This document shows, piece after piece, positions 45,199-54,639 of a stretch of DNA of 64,000 nt. A model generated the notes under the pieces. The model saw nothing but the letters and a program-made list of their open reading frames with translations. It was not told where the DNA came from and searched no databases. The stretch comes from Xanthobacter flavus. GTDB taxonomy: Bacteria > Pseudomonadota > Alphaproteobacteria > Rhizobiales > Xanthobacteraceae. The translations under genes were made by a program, and so were the position numbers. Every line of letters begins with the position of its first letter. Positions within the stretch are counted from its first letter, which is position 1. The stretch lies in the NCBI RefSeq assembly GCF_017875275.1, contig NZ_JAGGML010000001.1, positions 4,299,001 through 4,363,000 on the forward strand, written 5' to 3'.

Positions 45199-45810
45199 TC
45201 AGGGCCGCGCCGTCACGCTGAAAGCTTCCCTCTCCGTTATCATCATGTCCACCGGCTCGTCATGGGGTTCAGCGGATACCTTTTCGACCTCCTGGCACGC
45301 AAAAGCATAGCCCAGCGCCCGCACGGGACGCTCGGCGCGCAGCCGGGCGAGGGTGCGGTCGTAGAAGCCAGCCCCGTAGCCGATCCGGTGGCCTCTGCGG
45401 TCGAAGGCGGCGAGGGGCACCATCAGGATGTCCGGTATGACCGCGCCGGCCTCCTCCGGCGGCTCCGGAATGCGGAAGGCGCCAGCCGGCGTAAGCACGT
45501 CGTCGGCACGCCACCGCCGGAAGAGCAGGGGCTCGCCGCGCCCGAGGATGACAGGCAAAGCGAGCAGCGCGCCGCGGGCCCGCAGCTTTTCGGCCAGGGG
45601 GACGGTGTCGATCTCGTCGCGGAAGGCACAGAAGAGGGCGATGGTGCGGCCCGTCACGTCGCCCAGCGCGGCGACGGCATTGAGGGCCGCGGCCTCGGAC
45701 GCGGCGCGGCGGGCATTCTCGCCCATCGCCGCGCGCCGGCCGAGGGCGACGAGGCGCAGGCGTTTCTTTTCGCCAGCCAGCGTCGCGCCGGCCGCATCTG
45801 CGGAGGCCAT
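45199..45810 (-). CDS. 5-formyltetrahydrofolate cyclo-ligase
   Basis: 203-aa enzyme (YgfA/MTHFS) converting 5-formyl-THF to 5,10-methenyl-THF with ATP. Motifs: the basic N-terminal helix with EKKRLRLVALGRR, the LPVILGRGEPLLFRRW strand, and RRGHRIGYGAGFYDRTLA, the substrate/ATP loop. The start is uncertain: ATG at 45810 lacks a good ribosome-binding site and a GTG at 45852 is possible. It lies directly downstream of the 6S RNA gene, an arrangement conserved across proteobacteria. Confidence 0.93.
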   Translation of the reverse strand: MASADAAGATLAGEKKRLRLVALGRRAAMGENARRAASEAAALNAVAALGDVTGRTIALFCAFRDEIDTVPLAEKLRARGALLALPVILGRGEPLLFRRWRADDVLTPAGAFRIPEPPEEAGAVIPDILMVPLAAFDRRGHRIGYGAGFYDRTLARLRAERPVRALGYAFACQEVEKVSAEPHDEPVDMMITEREAFSVTARP

Positions 45811-45856
45811 GTCAATCTGAACGCGTCGATAGAAAGAAGAGTGCGGAGCCACAAAA

Positions 45857-45999
45857 GCCGTCGGAGGTCGATCCCGGGAAACCTACAGCGTAGGTGGGCG
45901 CCGTGTGTCCAAGCCCAGAGGCGAGGTCAGGGACAGCTCCCTTAAGGATCGATAAGGCCCCGGGGAAAAGTCTCCTAACGAGCCCCGCAGCCCCGCCTC
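45857..45999 (-). ncRNA. ssrS: 6S RNA (approximate ends)
   Basis: The gap between zapA and the 5-formyl-THF cyclo-ligase gene is the conserved home of 6S RNA, the regulator that mimics an open promoter and traps sigma70 RNA polymerase. The minus-strand sequence contains the 3' segment I associate with alphaproteobacterial 6S RNAs (GGGCTTGGAC, then CGGCGCCCACCTAC), a hairpin ACCTAC-GCT-GTAGGT (45881-45895) and a CCCGGGATCGA end. A CTACAT -10 box (46004-46009) predicts a start near 45998. The ends and fold are estimates. Confidence 0.62.
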
Positions 46000-46003
46000 A
46001 CCA

Positions 46004-46032
46004 ATGTAGGGACGAAAGCGGTTGGGCGCCAG
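46004..46032 (-). promoter_or_regulatory. ssrS: Candidate promoter of 6S RNA
   Basis: On the minus strand CTACAT (46004-46009) matches the CTATAT -10 consensus at five of six positions; CTGGCG (46027-46032) 17 bases upstream is a weak -35. It would start the RNA near 45998. Confidence 0.4.
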
Positions 46033-46050
46033 CCCCTTCGATCCGGCGCC

Positions 46051-46434
46051 TCAGCCCATCCCCACCGTTCCGCGCTCCTTCGGCGCGAGTTCGGCCACCA
46101 GGCGCTCGATGCGCTCAGCCACCGCATCGATGGTGCGGGCGACCTCCTCCTCGCTGGCCTCGATGCGGGCCATGGCGGAGGCGCGGGCGTCGCGCTGGCT
46201 CTCGATGTCGCTTTCCAGCGCCCGGATGCGCCCGCGCGCCCCGGCCAGCTCGTCGGCGATGGTGATGGCGGCCATCACGACGAGCCGCTGGTCGCCGATC
46301 TCGCCGAACGCGCCGCGCAGCTGGGTAATGCGCTCGTCGATATCGCGGGCGAGGCGGATGAGGTGCTCCTCTTGCCCCTCGTCGCAGGCCATCCTGTATT
46401 GCCGGCCCGCGATGGTGACGGAGACGTGAGGCAT
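46051..46434 (-). CDS. zapA: Cell division protein ZapA
   Basis: 127-aa FtsZ-ring stabiliser. The N-terminal ZapA domain reads VSVTIAGRQYRMACDEGQEEHL, with RDIDERITQLR, followed by a long C-terminal coiled coil (about residues 60-115) for tetramerisation. It starts 4 bases after the DUF4164 gene. The order DUF4164-zapA-6S RNA-folate ligase is the expected one. Confidence 0.93.
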   Translation of the reverse strand: MPHVSVTIAGRQYRMACDEGQEEHLIRLARDIDERITQLRGAFGEIGDQRLVVMAAITIADELAGARGRIRALESDIESQRDARASAMARIEASEEEVARTIDAVAERIERLVAELAPKERGTVGMG

Positions 46435-46438
46435 CTCG

Positions 46439-46744
46439 TCAGCCGCCGTGGGTCGCGAGCACGTCGCGGATGGTGCTCATGGCCACGTCGAGGCGGCGGA
46501 TGATCTCGCGGCCGGCTTCCTCGACCTCGCCGGCCTCCGCCTGCGCCACGTCCAGCTCGGCGGCGAGCCGGGCGCGGTCGTTCCCAAGGGCGTGCAGCTG
46601 GGCCAGCAGCGCCTCCTGATGGCGATCAGCATCGCGCCGGCGATCGATGGCGTCGGTGAGCGCATCGAGCGCGGCGTGGAGGCGCCGGGTCGACGCCTCG
46701 ATGGGGGCATCCTGCAGCGGCGGGCGTTGCTTCAGCGCGTACAT
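46439..46744 (-). CDS. DUF4164 small coiled-coil protein
   Basis: 101-aa, almost entirely alpha-helical protein (LHAALDALTDAIDRRRD, then heptads to IIRRLDVAMSTI). DUF4164 proteins regularly precede zapA in Hyphomicrobiales and may be functional partners of ZapA or play a ZapB-like part; this is a guess from context. It is divergent from tkt. Confidence 0.82.
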   Translation of the reverse strand: MYALKQRPPLQDAPIEASTRRLHAALDALTDAIDRRRDADRHQEALLAQLHALGNDRARLAAELDVAQAEAGEVEEAGREIIRRLDVAMSTIRDVLATHGG

Positions 46745-47113
46745 GAGCGAACTTTAGCCGAGTCGGCCGAGCAGCGGAACGCCGCTCGTTCCAGTCTGTC
46801 AACATGAATGCGATGGCGTCGGGTGGCAACCTGCAACCCCTGCCTGCAAGGTCGATCTGCGGCACGCCTCGGCGCATGGCATTGTTGCGTTGCCGCGACG
46901 ATGCGGCGCGGGCGGCGGGGCGGGCGCTGGCTTGACGTGAGGGGACGGGGCAGGTTTGACAGCGCGGCGAGCCTTGGTACAAGGCGCCTCGAAGGCTAGG
47001 GTCCATCGGTTCGGACAGGGGCTGAAGCCCGTTCCGCCGCATTGGACCATGTCCCCCCTGAGTGCCTCTAGCCGGCCGGCTGCCCAGAGCGCCGGCACCG
47101 GAGAAACGGGAAT
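46745..47113. other. 369-base divergent intergenic region (DUF4164 / tkt)
   Basis: No gene supported; an antisense open frame crosses it but lacks any domain. It holds the tkt promoter candidate (46956-46983). The first half is simple GC-rich sequence with no further structure that I can defend. Confidence 0.5.
46956..46983 (+). promoter_or_regulatory. Candidate promoter of tkt
   Basis: TTGACA (46956-46961), a 16-base spacer and TACAAG (46978-46983), leaving a leader of about 120 bases before the tkt start. The -35 box is a perfect consensus; the -10 matches four of six positions. Confidence 0.5.
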
Positions 47114-49120
47114 ATGTCCAGCCGCATAAGCGACCGCTCCACGAGTCACGACCGATTGGCCAATGCCATCCGGTTTCTCTCAATGGATGCGGTCGAGGCC
47201 GCGAACAGCGGTCACCCGGGCCTGCCCATGGGCGCGGCGGATATTGCGACCGTGCTGTTCACCAAGGTGCTGAAGTACGATGCCTCCCGCCCGTTCTGGC
47301 CGGACCGCGACCGCTTCGTGCTGTCCGCCGGCCACGGGTCCATGCTGCTCTATTCGGTGATGCACCTCGCCGGATACGAGAAGGTGACCATCGACGAGAT
47401 CAAGCGCTTCCGCCAGATGGGCTCTCTCACGCCCGGCCACCCCGAGAATTTCGTCACCGAGGGCATCGAGACCACCACAGGCCCGCTCGGGCAGGGCATC
47501 GCCACAGCCGTGGGCATGGCCATGGCTGAGCGCCTGCTCGCCGCCCGCTTCGGCGCGGACGTCGTGGATCATTACACCTACGTCCTCGCCTCCGATGGCG
47601 ACCTGATGGAGGGCATCAGCCAGGAGGCGGCCGATCTCGCCGGCCACCTGAAGCTGTCCAAGCTCATCGTCATGTGGGACGACAACAAGATCTCCATCGA
47701 CGGCCCCACCTCCATCTCCGGCTCGACCGACCAGCTCGCGCGCTTCGCCGCGTCCGGCTGGGCCACGGCGTCGGTGGACGGGCATGATCCCGAGGCGATC
47801 CTCGCAGCCCTTACGGCCGCCAAGGCCTCCGACCGTCCGACCCTGATCGCCTGCCGCACCACCATCGGCTTCGGCTCCCCCAAGAAGGCGGGGTCCGAGA
47901 AGGTCCACGGCTCGCCGCTGGGCGCCGAGGAGATCGCCGCCACCCGCGCCGCCCTCGGCTGGGAAGCGCCGGCCTTCGTGGTGCCGGAGGACGCACTCGC
48001 CGGCTGGCGCGCGGCTGGTGCCGCCGGTCGCGCTGCCCGCGAGGCCTGGGACACCCGCCTCGCGGCCCGCCCGGCCGAGGAGCGCAGCGAGTTCGAGCGC
48101 CGGGTCGCCGGCACGCTGCCCCAGGCCCTGGAAGGTGCCATCGTTGCCGCCAAGGAGAAGGCGGTGAAGGACGGCGGTGCGATCGCCACCCGCAAGTCGT
48201 CCGAGCTGGTGCTGGACTTCATCACCCAGGCAGTGCCCGAGATGGTGGGCGGCTCCGCCGATCTCACCGGCTCGAACAACACAAAGGCCAAGGGCGCCAA
48301 GTCCGTGACGCCGGACGACTTTTCCGGCTCGTTCATCCATTACGGCGTGCGCGAGCACGGCATGGCCGCGGCCATGAACGGCATGGCGCTGCACAAGGGG
48401 CTCATCCCCTTCTCCGGCGGCTTCATGGTGTTCTCGGACTATTGCCGCCCCTCCATCCGCCTTGCGGCCCTGATGGGGGAGCGGGTCATCCACGTGCTCA
48501 CCCACGATTCCATCGGCTTGGGCGAAGACGGCCCCACCCACCAGCCGGTGGAGCACCTCGCCGCCCTGCGCGCCATTCCCAATCTCCTCGTGATGCGTCC
48601 CTGCGACACGGTGGAGACAGCGGAATGCTGGCAGATTGCGCTACAGTCCACCGACAGGCCCTCGGCGCTCATCCTCTCGCGCCAGAACTTGCCGCTGCTG
48701 CGCTCCGATGCCACCGCCGAGAACCGGTCGGCGGAGGGCGCTTACGAAATCCTCGCTGCGTCCGGGCCGGCGCAGGCGAGCCTGTTCGCCACCGGCTCGG
48801 AAGTGTCCTTGGCGGTGGAAGCCGCCAAGCTGTTGGAGGCGCAGGGTGTACCCACCCGCGTCGTCTCCATCCCCTCGTTCGAACTGTTCCTCGAAAGGCC
48901 TGCCGCAGAGCGGGCAAAGGTGATCGGGGACGCTCCGGCCAAGGTCGCGGTTGAGGCCGCTATCCGCATGGGGTGGGACGCCATCGTCGGTTCGGATGCC
49001 GCCTTCGTGGGAATGACCTCGTTCGGCGCCAGCGCGCCCGCAAAGGAGCTTTTCGCCCATTTCGGCATTACTGCCCAGGCGGTCGCGGCGCGCGCGCTCG
49101 ACCAGCTCCGGCAGGCCTGA
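47114..49120 (+). CDS. tkt: Transketolase
   Basis: 668-aa thiamine-diphosphate enzyme of the non-oxidative pentose phosphate pathway (also used by the Calvin cycle). N-terminal [17 protein letters not shown], the TPP motif [18 protein letters not shown] ending NKISIDG, and the pyrimidine-domain [18 protein letters not shown] are all present at the family length. The start is ATG at 47114. It opens the tkt-gap-pgk-fba block; gap follows 105 bases later. Confidence 0.96.
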   Translation: MSSRISDRSTSHDRLANAIRFLSMDAVEAANSGHPGLPMGAADIATVLFTKVLKYDASRPFWPDRDRFVLSAGHGSMLLYSVMHLAGYEKVTIDEIKRFRQMGSLTPGHPENFVTEGIETTTGPLGQGIATAVGMAMAERLLAARFGADVVDHYTYVLASDGDLMEGISQEAADLAGHLKLSKLIVMWDDNKISIDGPTSISGSTDQLARFAASGWATASVDGHDPEAILAALTAAKASDRPTLIACRTTIGFGSPKKAGSEKVHGSPLGAEEIAATRAALGWEAPAFVVPEDALAGWRAAGAAGRAAREAWDTRLAARPAEERSEFERRVAGTLPQALEGAIVAAKEKAVKDGGAIATRKSSELVLDFITQAVPEMVGGSADLTGSNNTKAKGAKSVTPDDFSGSFIHYGVREHGMAAAMNGMALHKGLIPFSGGFMVFSDYCRPSIRLAALMGERVIHVLTHDSIGLGEDGPTHQPVEHLAALRAIPNLLVMRPCDTVETAECWQIALQSTDRPSALILSRQNLPLLRSDATAENRSAEGAYEILAASGPAQASLFATGSEVSLAVEAAKLLEAQGVPTRVVSIPSFELFLERPAAERAKVIGDAPAKVAVEAAIRMGWDAIVGSDAAFVGMTSFGASAPAKELFAHFGITAQAVAARALDQLRQA

Positions 49121-49225
49121 GGTTCGGCGCACGGCGGGCGCGAAGGAACGGCGTCGCGGATCATCCGCAGGCGCCCATCTCAATTCAGCGAGGCCGGGCT
49201 TAAAGCCGGCTCAGGAGGACCCAAC

Positions 49226-50233
49226 ATGAGCGTCAAGGTGGCCATCAACGGTTTCGGTCGCATCGGTCGCAATGTGCTGCGCGCCATCATCGAATCGGGC
49301 CGCACCGACATCGAGGTGGTGGCGATCAACGACCTCGGCCCGGTGGAGACGAACGCCCACCTCTTCCGCTTCGACAGCGTGCACGGCCGCTTCCCCGGCG
49401 AGGTCAAGGTCGCCGGAGATACCATCGACGTGGGCCGCGGCCCCATCAAGGTCACCGCCGTGCGCAACCCCGCCGAGCTGCCCCACAAGGAGCTGGGCGT
49501 GGACATCGCGCTGGAATGCACCGGTATCTTCACCTCGCGTGACAAGGCTGCGGCGCACCTCACCGCCGGCGCCAAGCGCGTGCTGGTCTCGGCCCCGGCC
49601 GACGGCGCGGACCTGACGGTGGTCTATGGCGTCAACCACGACAAGCTCACCAATGAGCACCTCGTCGTATCCAACGCCTCCTGCACCACCAACTGCCTCG
49701 CCCCCGTGGCCAAGGTCCTCAACGATGCCGTGGGCATCGAGAAGGGCTTCATGACCACCATTCACTCCTACACCGGCGACCAGCCCACGCTGGACACCAT
49801 GCACAAGGACCTTTACCGCGCCCGCGCTGCGGCCATGTCCATGATCCCCACCTCCACCGGCGCCGCCAAGGCGGTGGGCCTGGTGCTGCCGGAGCTGAAC
49901 GGCAAGCTGGACGGCACGTCCATCCGCGTGCCCACGCCCAACGTCTCGGTGATCGACCTGAAGTTCGTCGCCAAGCGCGCGACCAGCAAGGAAGAGATCA
50001 ACGAGGCGATCATCGCCGCGGCGGCGCAGGAGCTGAAGGGCATCCTCGGCTTCACCGACCAGCCCAACGTGTCGATCGACTTCAACCACAACCCCAACTC
50101 CTCGACCTTCCACCTGGACCAGACCAAGGTCATGGAAGGCACGCTGGTGCGCGTGCTGTCTTGGTACGACAACGAGTGGGGCTTCTCGAACCGCATGAGC
50201 GACACGGCCGTCGCCATGGGCAAGCTGGGCTGA
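49226..50233 (+). CDS. gap: Glyceraldehyde-3-phosphate dehydrogenase, type I
   Basis: 335-aa NAD-dependent glycolytic enzyme. The Rossmann motif is [10 protein letters not shown] (about residues 7-16), and the catalytic Cys153 is in [12 protein letters not shown]. The adenine-ribose region has [13 protein letters not shown], consistent with NAD(P) use that cannot be decided by eye. The ATG at 49226 has CAGGAGG upstream. It is 21 bases before pgk, so gap-pgk are co-transcribed. Confidence 0.97.
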   Translation: MSVKVAINGFGRIGRNVLRAIIESGRTDIEVVAINDLGPVETNAHLFRFDSVHGRFPGEVKVAGDTIDVGRGPIKVTAVRNPAELPHKELGVDIALECTGIFTSRDKAAAHLTAGAKRVLVSAPADGADLTVVYGVNHDKLTNEHLVVSNASCTTNCLAPVAKVLNDAVGIEKGFMTTIHSYTGDQPTLDTMHKDLYRARAAAMSMIPTSTGAAKAVGLVLPELNGKLDGTSIRVPTPNVSVIDLKFVAKRATSKEEINEAIIAAAAQELKGILGFTDQPNVSIDFNHNPNSSTFHLDQTKVMEGTLVRVLSWYDNEWGFSNRMSDTAVAMGKLG

Positions 50234-50254
50234 CCGGGAAAAGGGGGCGCCATC

Positions 50255-51448
50255 ATGATCGCCTTCCGCACCCTCGATGACGCCGCGGACCTCGCCGACA
50301 AGCGGGTCCTCGTCCGTGTCGACCTCAACGTTCCCATGGAGAGCGGGCGCGTCACCGACGCGACCCGTCTCAAGGCCATCCTGCCCACCATCCGGGACAT
50401 CACCGGCAAGGGCGGCAAGGTCGTCCTGCTGGCGCACTTCGGGCGGCCCAAGGGCCGCGACGAGACCCAGTCCCTCGCCCCCGTCGCCAAGGCGCTAGAA
50501 GGCGAACTCGGCCGCAAGGTCGCTTTCGTCGGCGACTGCGTGGGAGACGAGGCGAAGAGCGCCGTCTCCAGCCTCGCCTCCGGCGAGGTGATCGTGCTGG
50601 AGAACACCCGCTTCCATGCGGGCGAGGAGAAGAACGCGCCGGACTTCATCGAGGCTCTCGCGAGCCTCGGCGACGTCTATGTCAACGACGCCTTCTCCAC
50701 GGCCCACCGGGCGCACGCCTCCACCGAGGGGCTTGCCCACAAGCTGCCGGCCTATGCCGGCCGCTCCATGGAAAGCGAGATCGAGGCGCTGACGAAGGCC
50801 CTCGAGGCCCCGCAGCGCCCGGTTCTCGCCGTGGTCGGCGGTTCCAAGGTGTCCACCAAGCTCGAACTGCTCGGCAATCTCGTGCGGAAGGTGGACATCC
50901 TCGTCATCGGCGGCGGCATGGCCAACACCTTCCTCGCGGCTCTCGGCAAGAAGGTGGGCAAGTCGCTTTGCGAGCATGACCTGGGCGATATCGCGCGGGA
51001 CATCCTGGACAAGGCCAAGGCGGCCGGATGCGAGATCGTCCTGCCGGTGGACGCGCTGGTCGCCACCGAGTTCAAGGCCAATGCCGCGCACCGCGTCGCC
51101 AGCGTCGATGACGTGAAGGACGACGAGATGATGCTGGACGCCGGGCCGGCGACGGTCGCGATCGTCAAGCAGAAGCTCGACGGGGCGAAGACGGTGGTGT
51201 GGAACGGGCCTTTCGGCGCGTTCGAGCTGACCCCGTTCGATGCGGCGACGGTGGCCGTGGCCCGCTATGTGGGCGATCTCACCCATAACGGGAAGCTGCT
51301 TTCCGTTGCGGGCGGCGGCGATACCGTGGCGGCGCTGAACCACGCCGGCGCGGCGGATCGCTTCTCCTACGTCTCGACGGCCGGTGGTGCCTTCCTCGAA
51401 TGGCTCGAGGGCAAGGCGCTTCCGGGCGTGGAGGCCCTGCGGCGCTGA
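50255..51448 (+). CDS. pgk: Phosphoglycerate kinase
   Basis: 397-aa enzyme of substrate-level ATP formation in glycolysis. N-terminal [11 protein letters not shown], then [10 protein letters not shown], the substrate-binding arginine region [14 protein letters not shown], and the C-terminal nucleotide site [11 protein letters not shown] with the GGGDTVAAL loop. An intrinsic terminator follows at 51480. Confidence 0.97.
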   Translation: MIAFRTLDDAADLADKRVLVRVDLNVPMESGRVTDATRLKAILPTIRDITGKGGKVVLLAHFGRPKGRDETQSLAPVAKALEGELGRKVAFVGDCVGDEAKSAVSSLASGEVIVLENTRFHAGEEKNAPDFIEALASLGDVYVNDAFSTAHRAHASTEGLAHKLPAYAGRSMESEIEALTKALEAPQRPVLAVVGGSKVSTKLELLGNLVRKVDILVIGGGMANTFLAALGKKVGKSLCEHDLGDIARDILDKAKAAGCEIVLPVDALVATEFKANAAHRVASVDDVKDDEMMLDAGPATVAIVKQKLDGAKTVVWNGPFGAFELTPFDAATVAVARYVGDLTHNGKLLSVAGGGDTVAALNHAGAADRFSYVSTAGGAFLEWLEGKALPGVEALRR

Positions 51449-51479
51449 TGTTGCGCTGCGGAACAAAATGACGAGAATT

Positions 51480-51511
51480 GCGCCCGCCCGGCCTCCGCGG
51501 CGGGCGCTTTT
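51480..51511 (+). terminator. Rho-independent terminator of gap-pgk
   Basis: GCGCCCGCC (51480-51488) and GGCGGGCGC (51499-51507) followed by TTTT, 32 bases beyond the pgk stop. Confidence 0.85.
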
Positions 51512-51670
51512 CGGGTAGGGCACCGGTCGGGAACCCGGTGCCGGCTTCCGGACTTGCTGCCGCGCTACAGGCGCGCTGCGTTCCGGGCGTGCCACGACCT
51601 CCAATATGCCGGAGTGCCACGCTCCGGTGTCCATGTCCGCCGAGGGGCGGCAACAAGGCAGGTGAAGAAC

Positions 51671-52693
51671 ATGACGGCGGAGCTCGACGCGATCGCGCAG
51701 AAAATGGTGGCCGACGGCAAGGGCATCCTCGCGGCAGACGAGAGCGGCGGAACCATCAAGAAGCGGTTTGATGCCATCGGGGTGGAATCCACCGAGGAGA
51801 ATCGTCGCGACTACCGCGAGCTGATGTTCCGCTCGCAGGGCATGGACTATATCTCCGGCGTCATCCTCTATGATGAGACCATCCGCCAGAAGGCGAAGGA
51901 CGGCACGACGCTGGTCTCGCTGATCGAAAAGGCCGGCGCCATCCCCGGCATCAAGGTGGACGCCGGCGCCAAGCCGCAGCCCTTCTGCCCGGGCGAGACC
52001 ATCACCGAGGGCCTCGACGGCCTGGCCGGCCGCCTCAAGGAGTATTACGACCTCGGCGCCCGCTTCGCGAAGTGGCGTGCAGTGATCGACATCGACACCA
52101 CCAAGCACATCCCGTCCTACACCTCGCTCCGCGCCAACGCCCACGCGCTCGCCCGCTATGCGGCGCTGTGCCAGGAGGCGAAGATCGTCCCGATCGTCGA
52201 GCCGGAAGTGCTCATGGACGGCGCCCACGACATCGACACCTGCTACCGCGTCACCGAATGGGCGCTGAAGACGGTGTTCGAGGAGCTGTACTACCAGCGC
52301 GTCCGCCTGGAAGGCATGGTGCTCAAGCCCAACATGATCGTGCCCGGCAAGAAGAGCCCGGCGCAGGCCTCGGTGGCCGAGGTGGCGGAGAAGACCGTGC
52401 GCGTGCTCAAGGCCTGCGTGCCCACCGCCGTTCCGGGCATCGCCTTCCTTTCCGGCGGCCAGTCCGACGAGGACGCCACTGCCCATCTCGATGCCATGGT
52501 GAAGCTCGGCGGCCTGCCGTGGAAGCTCACCTATTCCTACGGCCGCGCCCTCCAGGCCGCGCCGCAGAAGGCATGGGCCGGCAAGCCCGAGAACGTCGCC
52601 AAGGCCCAGGCCGCCTTCGCCCACCGGGCGCAGATGAACTCTCTCGCGGCCCTCGGCAAGTGGTCGCCCGAGGACGAGCGCAAGGCCGCCTGA
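51671..52693 (+). CDS. fba: Class I fructose-bisphosphate aldolase
   Basis: 340-aa Schiff-base aldolase of the eukaryote-like class I family: GKGILAADESGGTIKKRF (residues 17-34), WRAVIDIDTTKHIPS, the EPEVLMDGAHDIDTC segment, the catalytic Lys in VLKPNMIVPGKK, and the SGGQSDEDATAHL motif. Class I is the type found in many rhizobia. The ATG at 51671 has AGGTGAAG upstream; the frame is open further upstream without a better start. It has its own transcription unit between two terminators. Confidence 0.94.
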   Translation: MTAELDAIAQKMVADGKGILAADESGGTIKKRFDAIGVESTEENRRDYRELMFRSQGMDYISGVILYDETIRQKAKDGTTLVSLIEKAGAIPGIKVDAGAKPQPFCPGETITEGLDGLAGRLKEYYDLGARFAKWRAVIDIDTTKHIPSYTSLRANAHALARYAALCQEAKIVPIVEPEVLMDGAHDIDTCYRVTEWALKTVFEELYYQRVRLEGMVLKPNMIVPGKKSPAQASVAEVAEKTVRVLKACVPTAVPGIAFLSGGQSDEDATAHLDAMVKLGGLPWKLTYSYGRALQAAPQKAWAGKPENVAKAQAAFAHRAQMNSLAALGKWSPEDERKAA

Positions 52694-52719
52694 GCGTAAG
52701 GCACATCACCCATAGGGAG

Positions 52720-52743
52720 GGGCCGGCTTGCGCCGGCCCTTTT
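52720..52743 (+). terminator. Rho-independent terminator of fba
   Basis: GGGCCGGC-TTGC-GCCGGCCC followed by TTTTC, 26 bases after the fba stop. Confidence 0.9.
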
Positions 52744-52822
52744 CTTATGGTCTGGCGAAAGCCGAGGACATTCCGCGTCCGTGCCCCCAATTCGCCGATT
52801 TCTTGGCAGACCGATCAGACCC

Positions 52823-53470
52823 ATGGCCAATCCTCCGCCCGCCCCCGGCGCCCGCCTCATGCTCGTGTTCACCCTGACGCCCGCGCTCGACCCGCGCACG
52901 GTGGAGGCGGCGGTGCGCGCGGGCGATGTGGCGTGCGTGGTTCTGCGCGTGGCGCCGGGCGAGACGGTCGATGCCGCGCGGCTCGCGGAGATTGCCGGAG
53001 CGGTGCAGCGCCATGACGTGGCCGTGCTTCTCGACGGCCCGGACGGCCTCGTCGCTGCCGCTGGCCTGGATGGCGTCCACGTCGCCGCCGGACCGGCGCT
53101 CGATGCGACCCTGCGGCTGCTGAAGCCCGCCGCCATCGTGGGAGCCGGAGGGCTGGTCACGCGCCACGAGGCCATGGTCGCGGGCGAGAGCGGCGCGGAT
53201 TACGTCGCCTTTGGCCCGCTCGCCCCTGAAAGCGGGGATTTCTTTCGCGTGCTCGATCTGGTGGGCTGGTGGGCCGAACTGTTCGAGGTGCCCTGCGTCG
53301 GTGTCGCCTCCACCCTCGACGAGGTGAGCGCGCTCGCCGGAGCCGGAGCCGATTTCGTCGCCGTGTCCGAAGCGCTGCTGGCGTCGGCGGGGGGACCGGC
53401 GAAGGCGGTCGCCGCCGTGCAGGCGCGCCTTGCCGCGGGTGCGTCCGACGCGGGTAAAGACGCGCAATGA
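52823..53470 (+). CDS. ThiE-like (thiamine phosphate synthase family) protein
   Basis: 215-aa TIM-barrel protein of the ThiE family: LDGVHVAAGPALD, IVGAGGLVTRHEAMVAGESGADYVAFGPL (quoted in part) and the VGVAS/GADFVAVSEAL end. The usual ThiE N-terminal substrate loop (QLRxK) is replaced by VVLRVAPGE and the pyrophosphate-binding region is weak, so it may not be a true thiamine phosphate synthase. No other thi gene or TPP riboswitch is near. The ATG at 52823 is used. It overlaps the Sel1-gene frame only if that gene starts at 53467. Confidence 0.75.
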   Translation: MANPPPAPGARLMLVFTLTPALDPRTVEAAVRAGDVACVVLRVAPGETVDAARLAEIAGAVQRHDVAVLLDGPDGLVAAAGLDGVHVAAGPALDATLRLLKPAAIVGAGGLVTRHEAMVAGESGADYVAFGPLAPESGDFFRVLDLVGWWAELFEVPCVGVASTLDEVSALAGAGADFVAVSEALLASAGGPAKAVAAVQARLAAGASDAGKDAQ

Positions 53471-53511
53471 CGTGGTGTTTCCGCGCTCCGCGCCGCTGGC
53501 CGGGTGAAGCC

Positions 53512-54639
53512 ATGCCTTTCCGCGCGGTGCTGTTCGCCGCCGCCCTGGGCGCGACGCTTGCCGCCCTGCCATCCCTCAGCTTTGCGCAGTCCACCGGCGG
53601 GGCTGCCCCATCCGGCCAGGCCGCGCCCAAGCCGGCGGCAAAGCCCAAGCCCGATCCAAAGCCCGATCCAAAGCCGGATGCGAAATCCGGAAACAAGCCG
53701 GCAAAGTCCGATCCGAAGGCGGCCCAGCGTCCGCGCGAACCTGCGCCCATGCCCCTGCTGGGCCAGCAGATCAGCTATCCGAGCCTGGATACCCCGGGCG
53801 GCACCGGCGATCTCGCTTATGGCGCATACCAGCGCGGCTATTACATCTCCGCCTTCAACGAGGCCCTGAAGCGTGCCCGCGCGGCTAACGATCCGGCCGC
53901 CATGACGCTGCTCGGCGAGCTCTATTCGGAAGGCCTCGGCGTGCCGCTGGACCCGAAGAAGGCCGTCGAGTGGTATCGCAAGGCGGCGGACGCCGGGTCA
54001 GTTTCCGCGCTGTTCGCTCTTGGCAACATGACGCTCGCCGGCCGGGGCGTCCCCATGGACGAGCCGGCGGCGGCGCAGCTGTTCCGACAGGCTGCGGAGA
54101 AGGGTAGCGCGGGCGCCGCCTACAATCTCGGCCTGCTTTACCTCCAGGGACGGAAGATTCCCAAGGAGCCGTCCGAGGCCGCGCGGTGGTTCGAAATCGC
54201 CGCCGCCAAGGACGTGGAGGACGCCCAGTACGCCCTCGGCGTGCTGCTGAAGGAAGGCAACGGTGTCGACAAGGATATCGCGGCCTCGGCCCGCATGATC
54301 GGTGCGGCGGCGCGGCTCGGCCACGTCACGGCGCAGGTGGAGTTCGCGATCATGCAGTTCAACGGCACCGGCGTGCCGAAGGACGAGGCCGCGGCGGCCG
54401 CCATGTTCCGCAAGGCGGCGCTGGCCGGCAATGCCATCGCCCAGAACCGCTATGCGCGGCTGCTCGCCGTGGGGCGGGGCGTCGCGCAGGACAAGGTGCA
54501 GGCGGCGGCCTGGCACCTCGTCGCGAAGAGCCGGGGCCTTGGCGATCCCATGCTGGACGAGGTGGTCGCGAAGCTTCCCGAGGCCGATCGCAAAAAGGCT
54601 CAGGCCCAGGCCGCCCGCTGGGAAGCCGGTCGCGCCTGA
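53512..54639 (+). CDS. Secreted Sel1-repeat protein
   Basis: 375-aa exported protein: a Sec signal peptide (about residues 1-24, ending LSFAQ), a low-complexity KPKPDPKPDPKPDAK stretch, then about six Sel1 repeats (for example LLGELYSEGLGVPLDPKKA, ALGNMTLAGRGVPMD, NLGLLYLQGRKIPKE, ALGVLLKEGNGVDKD). Sel1 proteins scaffold protein complexes; partners here are unknown. The start at 53512 is preferred because it opens the signal peptide and has GGTGAAG; an ATG at 53467 overlapping the upstream stop is possible. It lies at the right edge of the proposed inversion. Confidence 0.85.
   Translation: MPFRAVLFAAALGATLAALPSLSFAQSTGGAAPSGQAAPKPAAKPKPDPKPDPKPDAKSGNKPAKSDPKAAQRPREPAPMPLLGQQISYPSLDTPGGTGDLAYGAYQRGYYISAFNEALKRARAANDPAAMTLLGELYSEGLGVPLDPKKAVEWYRKAADAGSVSALFALGNMTLAGRGVPMDEPAAAQLFRQAAEKGSAGAAYNLGLLYLQGRKIPKEPSEAARWFEIAAAKDVEDAQYALGVLLKEGNGVDKDIAASARMIGAAARLGHVTAQVEFAIMQFNGTGVPKDEAAAAAMFRKAALAGNAIAQNRYARLLAVGRGVAQDKVQAAAWHLVAKSRGLGDPMLDEVVAKLPEADRKKAQAQAARWEAGRA
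53647..53682 (+). repeat. 12-bp tandem repeat in the Sel1 gene
   Basis: AAGCCCGATCCA occurs twice exactly (53647-53658, 53659-53670) and a third time degenerated (53671-53682), encoding KPDP units in the proline-rich linker. It is a likely slippage site that could vary linker length without a frameshift. Confidence 0.7.

Noticed and set aside
46626-47183. 185-codon minus-strand frame over the DUF4164 start and the tkt leader
   Set aside because: It overlaps two real genes and has no start signal or domain.
50495-52624. 709-codon open frame on the minus strand across pgk and fba
   Set aside because: Antisense to two core enzymes with intact motifs, and no recognisable domain.
53467-53511. 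Upstream start for the Sel1 protein overlapping the ThiE-like stop
   Set aside because: The resulting 15 extra residues would bury the signal peptide; the ATG at 53512 has a better context. Kept only as an alternative.
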